64,000 nt of DNA from Solimonas_A sp052035235 (GTDB lineage: Bacteria; Pseudomonadota; Gammaproteobacteria; Nevskiales; Nevskiaceae), in the NCBI GenBank assembly GCA_052035235.1, contig JBPOHT010000030.1:1-64000 (forward strand), read 5' to 3'. The position numbers and the translations under genes were made by a program. Positions 25,830 through 32,757 of this stretch are shown here, piece by piece. The number at the start of each line of letters is the position of its first letter. Within the stretch, counting starts at the first letter, position 1. The notes under the pieces are model-generated. The model was not told the origin of the DNA, ran no database searches, and saw only the letters and a program-made list of their open reading frames with translations.

Positions 25830-27050
25830 TTACCGGATATTGATGATCGTCTGCGTGATCTGGTCGCTGGTGCTGATCATCTGCGCGTTCGCCTGGAAGT
25901 TGCGCTGCGCGGTGATCATGTTCACCAGCTGCTCGGTCAGGTCCACGTTGCTGGCCTCCAGGGCGCCGCTCTGGATCTCGCCGAAGTTGGTGCCGCCGGC
26001 CTGGCCGCGCAGGGCGGAGCCGGAGCTGAAGGTCTCGCCCCAGGTGCTGTCACCCAGCTGCTGCAGGCCCTGCGGATTGGCGAAGTTGGCCAGCGCCACC
26101 TGGCCCAGAGGGGTCGCCTGGCCGTTGGTGAAGCGCGCCTGCACGATGCCCTCGTCCGTCACCTCGATGCCGGTCAGCCTGCCCGTGGCGTAGCCGTCCT
26201 GGCGCAGGCTGCTGACGCTGAAGCGCTCGCCATACTGCGTGGAATTGTTCAGGGCCAGGGTCAGGTTCAGCGGCGCCGAGCCGGTGCTGGTGTTCACCGC
26301 CGGCAGCGCGATGTTGCCGCCCGCGGGAGTCAGCATCTGGCCGCTGTCGGAGTAGGTCAGCGTGGTGGCGGGGCCCACCGCGGCGCCGTCCACCTGCATG
26401 TTCAGGCTCCACTCGTTGGCATTAGCGGTCTTGGAGAAGAACAGGTTGGCCGTATGCGGCGCGCCCAGGGAGTCGTACACCGTCACCGAGGTGGTGTGGT
26501 TGTAGCTGGTGGGGTCGGTGGCGCTGAAGGTGGCGTTGGTCGGCACCGTGGCATTGGCCGGCAGGTTGATGCCGGTGTCGATGCGCGTGGTGGCGGCGGG
26601 CGGATTGTCGTTGGTGGACAGCTGCAGGTCCGACAGCTGCGCGGTGTCGAAGGACGAGCCGCCGGCCACCGGCGGGTAGGCCTGCAGGCGCTGGCCGTTG
26701 GCGTTCACCACGTAGCCGTTGCGGTCGGTGCCGAAGGCGCCGGCGCGGGAATACACGGTGGCGCCGTTGTCGCTCAGCGTGAAGAAGCCCTGGCCGCTGA
26801 TGGCCAGGTCCAGGCTGTTGTTGGTGAAGTTCACCGAGCCCTGCGAGAACTGCTGCGCCACCTTGTCCAGGCGCACGCCGGCGCCCACCGCGTTGTCGGA
26901 GATACCGCCCGAGCTCTGCGGGAAGAAGTCCACGAACTGCGCGCGCGAGCCCTTGAAGCCCGTGGTGTTCGCATTGGCGATGTTGTTGGCGGTCACGCCG
27001 AGATCGGCGGAGGCGGCGTTGAGGCCGGAAAGGGCGATACGGAAGGTCAT
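25830..27050 (-). CDS. flgE: flagellar hook protein FlgE
   Basis: A 406-residue hook subunit. The N-terminus is MTFRIALSGLNAASADLGVT, then ANNIANANTTGFKGSRAQFV. The C-terminus is ASNVDLTEQLVNMITAQRNF, then QANAQMISTSDQITQTIINI. The central domain includes SVTVYDSLGAPHTANLFFSK, typical of FlgE. Length fits the shorter hook proteins of gammaproteobacteria. It follows flgD by 9 bp. Confidence 0.96.
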   Translation of the reverse strand: MTFRIALSGLNAASADLGVTANNIANANTTGFKGSRAQFVDFFPQSSGGISDNAVGAGVRLDKVAQQFSQGSVNFTNNSLDLAISGQGFFTLSDNGATVYSRAGAFGTDRNGYVVNANGQRLQAYPPVAGGSSFDTAQLSDLQLSTNDNPPAATTRIDTGINLPANATVPTNATFSATDPTSYNHTTSVTVYDSLGAPHTANLFFSKTANANEWSLNMQVDGAAVGPATTLTYSDSGQMLTPAGGNIALPAVNTSTGSAPLNLTLALNNSTQYGERFSVSSLRQDGYATGRLTGIEVTDEGIVQARFTNGQATPLGQVALANFANPQGLQQLGDSTWGETFSSGSALRGQAGGTNFGEIQSGALEASNVDLTEQLVNMITAQRNFQANAQMISTSDQITQTIINIR

Positions 27051-27059
27051 GGGTGACTC

Positions 27060-27722
27060 CTAGAAGATCTGGCGGACGTCGGAGAGCTTGGTCGCCCCGA
27101 GTCCGGAGAGGTTGAGCGTGAGACCGTCGCTGCCCAGCGAAACGCTGTCGACCACGTCGAGCCCATAGGTAGATACGGATTGCGTGCTGCCGCCCTGGTC
27201 GAGCGTTGCGCGCAGGGTGTAGGTGCCGGCTTCCATGCGCTTGCCGGACTCGTCGTTGCCGTCCCAGACGAACTGGTTGAGCCCGGCCGGGCGCGTGCCC
27301 AGGTCCAGGCGGCGCACCACCTGGCCGGCGCTGTCCAGCACCTCCACGTTCAGCGTGCCGCCGGCGGGCAGCTCCGCGCCGGCGCCGAGTCCGCCGGTAT
27401 CCGGCAGCAGCGAGGTCTTGGAGGGCACCAGCACGCCGCGCCCCACCATCTGCGCGCCCTGCAGCGCCTGCGAGGACTGCAGCGAGGCCGCCATGCTGGA
27501 GAAGGACTCCTGCATCTGCTGGATACCGGACACGGTGCTGAACTGCGCGATCTGGCCCAGGAACTGGGCGTTGTCCATCGGCTTGGTGGGGTCCTGGTTC
27601 TTCAGCTGCGTGGTCATCAGCTTCAGGAACTCTTCCTGGCCGAGCTGCTGCTTCTTCTTGCCGCTGTCCTGCTGCAGCGAGAGTCCGAGGTTGTCGAAAG
27701 TGGTGCTGCCGACGGCGGCCAT
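27060..27722 (-). CDS. flgD: flagellar hook-capping protein FlgD
   Basis: A 220-residue scaffold required for hook polymerisation and discarded later. The N-terminal motif KKQQLGQEEFLKLMTTQLKN is followed by QDPTKPMDNAQFLGQIAQFS. The C-terminal part holds the FlgD Ig-like and tudor-like domains (FVWDGNDESGKRMEAGTYTL). It ends ...LGATKLSDVRQIF. It lies between flgC and flgE with short spacers. Confidence 0.95.
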   Translation of the reverse strand: MAAVGSTTFDNLGLSLQQDSGKKKQQLGQEEFLKLMTTQLKNQDPTKPMDNAQFLGQIAQFSTVSGIQQMQESFSSMAASLQSSQALQGAQMVGRGVLVPSKTSLLPDTGGLGAGAELPAGGTLNVEVLDSAGQVVRRLDLGTRPAGLNQFVWDGNDESGKRMEAGTYTLRATLDQGGSTQSVSTYGLDVVDSVSLGSDGLTLNLSGLGATKLSDVRQIF

Positions 27723-27733
27723 GGATCAGGTCC

Positions 27734-28138
27734 TTATTTGCCGAGGTTGAGCGTACGCAGGGTCATGTCCTTGGCGGTGTTCATCACCTCCACGCTGGCC
27801 TGGTACGAGCGGGAGGCGGAGATCATGTTGACCATCTCCTCCACGATGTTGACGTTGGGTGCGTAGACGTAGCCGTCCTTGTCCGCCAGCGGGTTGCCCG
27901 GCTCGTAGCGCTTCTGCGCCTCGGTCTGGCTTTCCACCACACCGCGCACCTGCACGCCGGAGCCTTCCGGGTTCTGCGCGTCGGCTATGGCCTGGAACAC
28001 CGGCAGCCGTGCCTTGTAGACCGAGCTGGCGTCGCCGCTGACCGAGTCCGCGTTGGCCAGGTTGGAGGCCACGGTGTTGAGGCGCACGGACTGCGCGCTG
28101 AGCGCGGAGCCGGCGATGTCGAAGATCTTCATGGACAT
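27734..28138 (-). CDS. flgC: flagellar proximal rod protein FlgC
   Basis: A 134-residue rod subunit. The N-terminal MKIFDIAGSALSAQSVRLNT is followed by VASNLANADSV. The C-terminal APNVNIVEEMVNMISASRSY leads into QASVEVMNTAKDMTLRTLNL. Two ATGs six bases apart (28138 and 28132) are possible; the AGAGG upstream suits either. It follows flgB by 13 bp. Confidence 0.95.
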   Translation of the reverse strand: MSMKIFDIAGSALSAQSVRLNTVASNLANADSVSGDASSVYKARLPVFQAIADAQNPEGSGVQVRGVVESQTEAQKRYEPGNPLADKDGYVYAPNVNIVEEMVNMISASRSYQASVEVMNTAKDMTLRTLNLGK

Positions 28139-28151
28139 GGAGGCTTACCTC

Positions 28152-28541
28152 TTATTGCCCGGTGATGGCGGTCAGCAGCGAGCGCAGCCGGCCATCCATG
28201 AAGCTCAGGCTCGCCTGGTACTGCAGCGAGGCCTGGGCAAACTGTGACTGCTCCACCTGGGTGTCCACCGTGTTGCCGTCCACTGCGGGCTGCGTCTGCA
28301 GGCGGTAGACCGTGGCGGCCTTCAGTTGGGCGTCGTCCAGGCCGCTATTCACGGCAGCAGCGCCGCCGGCCGCGGGCGCGGCGGGCTGTTGCGCCGCCGA
28401 GAGCAGCTTCTGGAAATCGATGTCGCGCGCGCGATAGCCCGGGGTATCGGCATTGGCGATGTTCGCGGCCAGCAGTTCCATGCGGCGCCGCTGCAGTTGC
28501 AGGGCGTCGGCGTGGATGCCGAACAGCGGGTCGTTGGCCAT
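28152..28541 (-). CDS. flgB: flagellar proximal rod protein FlgB
   Basis: A 129-residue rod subunit and first gene of the flg operon. The N-terminus has PLFGIHADALQLQRRRMELL then AANIANADTPGYRARDIDFQ. The C-terminus has SQFAQASLQYQASLSFMDGR. ATG 28541 is preceded by GGAGGAC. A sigma-54 promoter at 28581-28595 drives the operon. Confidence 0.95.
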   Translation of the reverse strand: MANDPLFGIHADALQLQRRRMELLAANIANADTPGYRARDIDFQKLLSAAQQPAAPAAGGAAAVNSGLDDAQLKAATVYRLQTQPAVDGNTVDTQVEQSQFAQASLQYQASLSFMDGRLRSLLTAITGQ

Positions 28542-28580
28542 GTGGTCCTCCGGGCGAAAAGCCTTTGTGGAGGTATCAAG

Positions 28581-28595
28581 GCAACTGCCGTACCA
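28581..28595 (-). promoter_or_regulatory. sigma-54 (RpoN) promoter of the flgB operon
   Basis: The minus strand reads TGGTACGGCAGTTGC, with GG and GC exactly 10 bases apart as required for RpoN. It lies 40 bases upstream of the flgB start. A FleQ/FlrC-type activator would be needed; none is in the window. Confidence 0.8.
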
Positions 28596-28628
28596 GACGA
28601 GGGGCCGGCTGTCGGAGCAGGGCCCGTG

Positions 28629-28723
28629 GCCGTTCGTCCTGGGCCTGTCGCAGGGCTAGCGGCGGGTGACGGGGCCTGGGTCAGCCGGCCCGCCCGCGCT
28701 TCGACAGGCTCAGCACGAACGGG
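28629..28723. repeat. inverted pair of CTTCGACAGGCTCAG repeats
   Basis: The left unit (28629-28656, GCCGTTCGTCCTGGGCC...) and right unit (28696-28723, GCGCTTCGACAGGCTCAGCACGAACGGG) are imperfect inverted copies of the family also seen at 8462-8494. They lie between cheV and flgB, probably isolating the two transcripts. Confidence 0.7.
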
Positions 28724-28738
28724 CCCGAGAGAATGCCC

Positions 28739-29671
28739 TTAGTGCCTGATCTGTATGGCTTTCAGCCGCTCGACCACGGCCTCTGCCAGCTCGTCGGAAC
28801 TGAACTTGGGCAGGAAGCGGTCGGCCCCCACGCGCTCCACCATGGCGTGATTGAAGATGCCCGACAGCGAGCTGTGCATCAGCACGTACAAACCCTTCAT
28901 GCGCGGGTCGCGACGGATTTCCGTCGTCAGGCGGTAGCCATCCATCGCCGGCATTTCGACGTCGGAGATCACCATCAGCAGTTGCTCGTCCAGCGGACCC
29001 CGGTCCGCCAGGCCCTGCAACTGGCGCAGGGCGTCCTTGCCGTCGGTGGCCGTCACGCACTCGATGCCGAGCTGCGCCAGCACCTTCTCGATCTGCGTGC
29101 GCGCCACCTTGGAGTCGTCCACCACCAGCACCCGGCGCCCACGCGCATCCAGCTCCATCGCCTGGGCCTGCATGGCGTCCGACATGCCGGGGCGGTCGCC
29201 GGTCACGGCGGCCAGCACCTTCTCCACGTCGATGATCTCCACCAGCTCCTCGCCGTAGCGGGTGATGGCGGTCAGGAAGCTCTCCGTGCCGGTTTCCGGC
29301 GGCGGCTGCACCGTGGCCACGTCCACGTGGATGATGCGGTCTACCGACTGCACCAGGAAGCCCTGCACCGAGCGGCTGTACTCCGCCACGATCACGTGCG
29401 CCGCCGAGGCCTCCGTCACCGCCGGCCCGCCGATGGCCCGGTGCAGGTCGATCACCGGCACCACGCGCCCGCGGATGTCCGCCACGCCCGCCACCAGCGG
29501 ATGCGAGGACGGCATCGACGACAGCCGCGGCCGCCGGATGACCTCCTGCACCTTGAACACATTGATGCCGAAGACCTGCCGCGGCCCGAGACGGAACAGC
29601 AGCAGCGCCAGGCGGTTGTGCCCGGCCAGCTGGGTACTGCGGTCGATGCTTTCGAGTAGGCCGGTCGCCAT
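28739..29671 (-). CDS. cheV: chemotaxis coupling protein CheV
   Basis: A 310-residue CheW-receiver fusion that couples receptors to the CheA kinase. The CheW part (about 1-165) has FGINVFKVQEVIRRP and PLVAGVADIRGRVVPVIDLH. The receiver (about 178-305) keeps the phosphoacceptor in ISDVEMPAMDGYRL, the acidic pair VVDDS, and the Lys in FLPKFSSDEL. Position beside flgA/flgB is common in pseudomonads and relatives. A FliA promoter at 29693-29719 drives it. Confidence 0.95.
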   Translation of the reverse strand: MATGLLESIDRSTQLAGHNRLALLLFRLGPRQVFGINVFKVQEVIRRPRLSSMPSSHPLVAGVADIRGRVVPVIDLHRAIGGPAVTEASAAHVIVAEYSRSVQGFLVQSVDRIIHVDVATVQPPPETGTESFLTAITRYGEELVEIIDVEKVLAAVTGDRPGMSDAMQAQAMELDARGRRVLVVDDSKVARTQIEKVLAQLGIECVTATDGKDALRQLQGLADRGPLDEQLLMVISDVEMPAMDGYRLTTEIRRDPRMKGLYVLMHSSLSGIFNHAMVERVGADRFLPKFSSDELAEAVVERLKAIQIRH

Positions 29672-29692
29672 GTGCGTCTCCGTATGCAGCCT

Positions 29693-29719
29693 GTATCGGC
29701 CCCATCTGCAGAATCTTTA
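29693..29719 (-). promoter_or_regulatory. FliA (sigma-28) promoter of cheV
   Basis: The minus strand reads TAAA (comp 29716-29719), exactly 15 bases, then GCCGATAC (comp 29693-29700). This is one base from the sigma-28 consensus and sits just upstream of the cheV start. Confidence 0.88.
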
Positions 29720-29732
29720 GCCCTCGATTTGT

Positions 29733-29758
29733 CCCCTCTCCCGCTCGCGGGAGAGGGT
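29733..29758. repeat. CCCTCTCC repeat between cheV and flgA
   Basis: A single hairpin, CCCTCTCCCGC/GCGGGAGAGGG, lies between the divergent cheV and flgA promoters. It is the same family as the copies in and between the flg genes. Confidence 0.78.
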
Positions 29759-29771
29759 GCCCGGAGGGCCC

Positions 29772-29786
29772 TGGAACAGGCCTTGC
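29772..29786 (+). promoter_or_regulatory. sigma-54 (RpoN) promoter of flgA
   Basis: TGGAACAGGCCTTGC has the GG-N10-GC spacing of RpoN promoters and lies about 28 bases upstream of the flgA ATG. Confidence 0.75.
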
Positions 29787-29814
29787 CTCCACTCCACCAA
29801 GCCCCGGAGCCCGC

Positions 29815-30492
29815 ATGAAACTCCCCAGCGTCCTGATCATCTTGCTCGCCAGCCTGCCGGCCCAGGCCGCCGACGCCGTGCAGCCGCTGGCTGCCCTGCG
29901 CGACACCGCCGTTGCCACCGTGCTCGCCCAGGCCGCCCCCAGCGCCCGCGCCGAGGCCCTGGCGCTGGACGACCGCCTGCGCCTACCCGCCTGCGCCGAA
30001 GCCCTGCGCACCGCGCCCGAGCCGATCCGCGGCGGCCAGGTGCGCGTCGCCGTCAGCTGCGGCGCGCCCGCCGCCTGGACCGTCTACGTCGGCGTGCGCC
30101 TCACCGACATACGCCCCGTCCTCACCCTGGCCCGCGGCGCGCAGCGCGGCGAGGCCATCGGCGCCAGCCTGCTGGTGCCGCAGGAGCGCGACATCGCCAG
30201 CCTTCCTTATGGTTACTTCAGCGACCCGGCGCAGTTGGCCGGCCGCCAGTTGCGCCGCCCCGCCACCGCCGGCAGCGTCCTCACCCCCGACATGGTGGAA
30301 GCCCAGAAGCTCGTGCGCCGCGGTGATATGGTCACCGTCGTCGGCCGTGCCGGCGCCATGGAAGTGCGCAGCCAGGGCAAGGCCCTGCGCGACGGTGCCG
30401 AGGGCGACCGTATCCCCGTGGAGAACAGCAGCTCGCGACGGGTGGTGGAAGGACAGGTGACGGGCGGCGGCGTAGTCGAGGTCCGCCTGTAG
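29815..30492 (+). CDS. flgA: flagellar P-ring assembly chaperone FlgA
   Basis: A 225-residue periplasmic chaperone for FlgI. The signal peptide is MKLPSVLIILLASLPAQA. The C-terminal SAF domain has DIASLPYGYFSDPAQLAGRQ, LRRPATAGSVLTPDMVEAQK and LVRRGDMVTVVGRAGAMEVR. It ends NSSSRRVVEGQVTGGGVVEV, the normal FlgA close. Two cysteines in the first third (LPAC and VSC) fit the periplasmic location. It is transcribed away from flgB and cheV. Confidence 0.95.
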   Translation: MKLPSVLIILLASLPAQAADAVQPLAALRDTAVATVLAQAAPSARAEALALDDRLRLPACAEALRTAPEPIRGGQVRVAVSCGAPAAWTVYVGVRLTDIRPVLTLARGAQRGEAIGASLLVPQERDIASLPYGYFSDPAQLAGRQLRRPATAGSVLTPDMVEAQKLVRRGDMVTVVGRAGAMEVRSQGKALRDGAEGDRIPVENSSSRRVVEGQVTGGGVVEVRL

Positions 30493-30550
30493 CGGATCAC
30501 GCCATGCTCCTCGCCCGTAAAAGCCATACGAATCAGTCACCCGCGGCAGT

Positions 30551-30568
30551 CCGACGGCTTTCCGTCGG
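30551..30568 (+). terminator. hairpin downstream of flgA
   Basis: A perfect 7-bp stem, CCGACGG/CCGTCGG, with the loop CTTT lies in the flgA-flgM gap just before the FliA promoter. No T-run follows, so it may only slow or partly end flgA transcription. Confidence 0.4.
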
Positions 30569-30585
30569 CGGCTCCGCAAAAATCC

Positions 30586-30612
30586 TCAAGTTTTCCCGGC
30601 AGGCGCCGTTAA
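30586..30612 (+). promoter_or_regulatory. FliA (sigma-28) promoter of flgM
   Basis: TCAA, 15 bases, then GCCGTTAA. This is a close match to the sigma-28 consensus, 34 bases upstream of the flgM ATG. It makes the anti-sigma factor self-limiting, as in other FlgM systems. Confidence 0.85.
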
Positions 30613-30645
30613 CAGGGTCAGTACCCTTGTCCCAGGCGGTCCGCC

Positions 30646-30963
30646 ATGAGCTCGAAGATCGACAACACCTACGGTCCCCAGGGACCCGCCGCTGCCGCCC
30701 GTGCCCGCCAGGCGCAGGCCGCCCAGCCCAATGCCTCCACCGGCAAGCCGGCCGCGGCCGTGATGCCGACCGAGTCGGTGAAGCTCACCGGCGAGGCCCA
30801 GATGCTGGCGCAGGCCGGCAAGGCCGCCTCGCAGGCGCCGGACGTGGACCTCAAGAAAGTCAGCGAGCTGCGCGACAAGGTTCGCGACGGCAGCTACCAG
30901 GTGAATGCGGAACGCATCGCCTCGAAACTCACGCGGTTTGAATGGGAGCTCGCCACCCGATGA
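30646..30963 (+). CDS. flgM: anti-sigma-28 factor FlgM
   Basis: A 105-residue, largely disordered inhibitor of FliA, exported through the finished hook to release late gene expression. MSSKIDNTYGPQGPAAAARA begins the disordered part. The FliA-binding C-terminal half reads VDLKKVSELRDKVRDGSYQV then NAERIASKLTRFEWELA, the FlgM signature. It overlaps flgN by four bases (ATGA). The Ala/Gln-rich N-terminus is slightly longer than in E. coli. Confidence 0.95.
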   Translation: MSSKIDNTYGPQGPAAAARARQAQAAQPNASTGKPAAAVMPTESVKLTGEAQMLAQAGKAASQAPDVDLKKVSELRDKVRDGSYQVNAERIASKLTRFEWELATR

Positions 30964-31430
30964 GCCACAACCCCTGGGCCCCGCAGCCCCTCCCCATGAC
31001 GGAGAACCTGCGCCAGCAGCTCGAGCACACGCGACAGCTGCTGCAGACGCTGGATTCGGAAAAGCAGGCCCTGCTGGCCGACGACGCCGACGTGCTCGAG
31101 CGCGTCACCGCCGCCAAGGCCGGCAGCGCCGAGATCCTGCGCCGCCTCGGCGAACCCATGCTGCGCCTGCGCGCCACCGAGGGCCCTCTCAAGGACTACT
31201 TCGCCCGCCTGCCCGAGGCCGCGCGCCTGCTCGCCGACTGGGAGGAGCTGCAGACGCTGGCCCAGCGCTGCCAGCGCGCCAACCAGGAAAACGCCATGGT
31301 GCTCGAAGTGCGCCACCGCCAGGTGCGCCAGACCCTGGCCAACCTGCGCGGCGACATCCCCCAGCAGACCTACGGACGCAGCGGCTACGGCGCCGTCGCG
31401 CTCGGCGGCCAGCGTCTCGGCAGCGCCTGA
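30960..31430 (+). CDS. flgN: flagellar export chaperone FlgN
   Basis: A 156-residue helical chaperone for FlgK and FlgL. It is coiled-coil rich (LRQQLEHTRQLLQTLDSEKQ, then ALLADDADVLERVTAAKAGS). The C-terminal CQRANQENAMVLEVRHRQVR and the YGRSGYGAVALGGQRLG tail are typical of gammaproteobacterial FlgN. The ATG overlaps the flgM stop, so the two are translationally coupled. An upstream in-frame ATG at 30942 is less likely. Confidence 0.93.
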   Translation: MSHNPWAPQPLPMTENLRQQLEHTRQLLQTLDSEKQALLADDADVLERVTAAKAGSAEILRRLGEPMLRLRATEGPLKDYFARLPEAARLLADWEELQTLAQRCQRANQENAMVLEVRHRQVRQTLANLRGDIPQQTYGRSGYGAVALGGQRLGSA

Positions 31431-31446
31431 CGGAGTCTGCATCCCG

Positions 31447-32163
31447 ATGAGCGCCCTCGCCAGTCATGTACAGCCCACGGCGGAGCGCGACCGCACCGCC
31501 ATCATCGAGGATCGCCGCCAGATCGCCGCCCTGCTCGGCCGCGTGCTGCATGCGCGCAGCCTGCTGTCGCTGAGCCTCGGCGAAGGCGAACAGTGCAGCA
31601 GCCTGCTGTTGGAAGTCTCGCCCCTGCGCGGCTGCCTGCTGGTCGACGCCCCGTTTCCCGACATTCCCTTGTCGCCCGGCACCACGTTGCTGATCAGCGG
31701 CCAGCTCGACGGCGGCCGCTTCGTCTTCCGCACCAGCGTGGAAGCCCCGACGCTCGCCAGCAGCGGCGACCTGCTGCAGCTGCGCTTCCCCGAGCGCCTG
31801 CAATACCGCGAACGCCGCGGCGCCTTCCGCATCAGCCTGCCCGCCAACGTCGCCCTGCCTGCCTCGCAGTTCACGCATGACGGCATGGTCTTCCGCGGCA
31901 TGCTGGCCGACCTCTCCCGCGGCGGCGCCGCCACCGTCGTCACCGGAGGGCGCGGCGCACCGGGCGAAGAACTGCAGTGCGTCCTGCGCCTGCCCGGCAC
32001 CAGCCTGCAAACCCGCGCCGAAGTTCGCAGCCGGCACGAACGCAACGGCCAGCTCCGCCTGGGCCTGCGCCTGGTGGATCTCACGCCCGCTCAGGACGCG
32101 ATGCTGTCGACCGAGATCGCGGCGCTGCAGCGGATGGTGTTGCGAGGCAGGCGCCCGCATTGA
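31447..32163 (+). CDS. YcgR-like PilZ flagellar brake protein
   Basis: A 238-residue protein predicted to bind c-di-GMP and slow or bias the flagellar motor. The N-terminal YcgR-type domain covers about 20-115. The PilZ domain follows from about 120 and keeps both nucleotide motifs: RRGAFR (RxxxR) and DLSRGG (DxSxxG). It lies 16 bp after flgN and is presumably in the FliA-driven flgMN transcript. It differs from the tPilZ protein at 6806-7354, so the cell has two flagellar PilZ proteins in this window. Confidence 0.9.
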   Translation: MSALASHVQPTAERDRTAIIEDRRQIAALLGRVLHARSLLSLSLGEGEQCSSLLLEVSPLRGCLLVDAPFPDIPLSPGTTLLISGQLDGGRFVFRTSVEAPTLASSGDLLQLRFPERLQYRERRGAFRISLPANVALPASQFTHDGMVFRGMLADLSRGGAATVVTGGRGAPGEELQCVLRLPGTSLQTRAEVRSRHERNGQLRLGLRLVDLTPAQDAMLSTEIAALQRMVLRGRRPH

Positions 32164-32648
32164 GATCCCCATTTGGCATCGGCCGGTGGAAAGCGGTCAT
32201 TGTCGTCGCCGGCTTGTACTGCGCCATCGGCACGGCGGGTGTCCCTTCGACTCCCTCAGGCATTGCTGATGCCCGTCTTGCCAGGAACGGCAATGTCGTC
32301 CTGATCTACCGCGACGGCAGCCGGATCTCGCTGACCCGCAAGGGCAACAATGACAGCCTCCAGATATCGGATGACCGCCTCACGGTGGCCTGGAGGAAAA
32401 CCACAGAAACGGGTTCGTCCGTTTTCCTCTACCGCAACGGCTCGATTCGAAAGATCGAAGGAGGCCCCTTCATCCGCGGCTTCTGGTTCGTCGATGGGGG
32501 GAAGAAGATCGGGGTCGACTCCGGCGGGCTGCATTTTGCCGGCGTGGAGATTCTCTATGATGTCGCCACACTGAAAGAGCTCGACAGCATGGAGCAGGCC
32601 ACCGTCCCCGGTCCCGAGCGACCGGAGTGGTCCTGGAGCGCGGAGTAA
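32160..32648 (+). CDS. hypothetical secreted or anchored protein
   Basis: About 162 residues from a TTG overlapping the PilZ stop (TTGA). The N-terminus has a hydrophobic stretch, WKAVIVVAGLYCAIGTAGV, a probable signal peptide or anchor. The mature part is beta-rich, with short repeats such as NGNVVLIYRDGSRISLTRKG and TGSSVFLYRNGSIRKIEGG. I recognise no family. The start is uncertain because no ATG is available near the N-terminus and the ribosome binding site is poor. Confidence 0.6.
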   Translation: MRSPFGIGRWKAVIVVAGLYCAIGTAGVPSTPSGIADARLARNGNVVLIYRDGSRISLTRKGNNDSLQISDDRLTVAWRKTTETGSSVFLYRNGSIRKIEGGPFIRGFWFVDGGKKIGVDSGGLHFAGVEILYDVATLKELDSMEQATVPGPERPEWSWSAE

Positions 32649-32710
32649 TCCGGACTCCAGGATTGACGCAGGGTCAGGGCGCTCTGCTCCCGGCATCCAT
32701 CACAAATGAA

Positions 32711-32744
32711 AACGCGCACCCGAGCTGTCCCGGGCGCGCGCTTT
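32711..32744. terminator. bidirectional terminator
   Basis: The stem AACGCGCACCCG / CCGGGCGCGCG lies between the convergent genes ending at 32648 and 32758. There is a CTTTT run on the plus side and GTTTTC on the minus side. Confidence 0.75.
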
Positions 32745-32757
32745 TCGCATCCAGTCC

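Noticed and set aside
30551..30600. Possible riboswitch between flgA and flgM
   Set aside because: Only one short hairpin is present; the rest is explained by the FliA promoter. No known aptamer pattern is visible.
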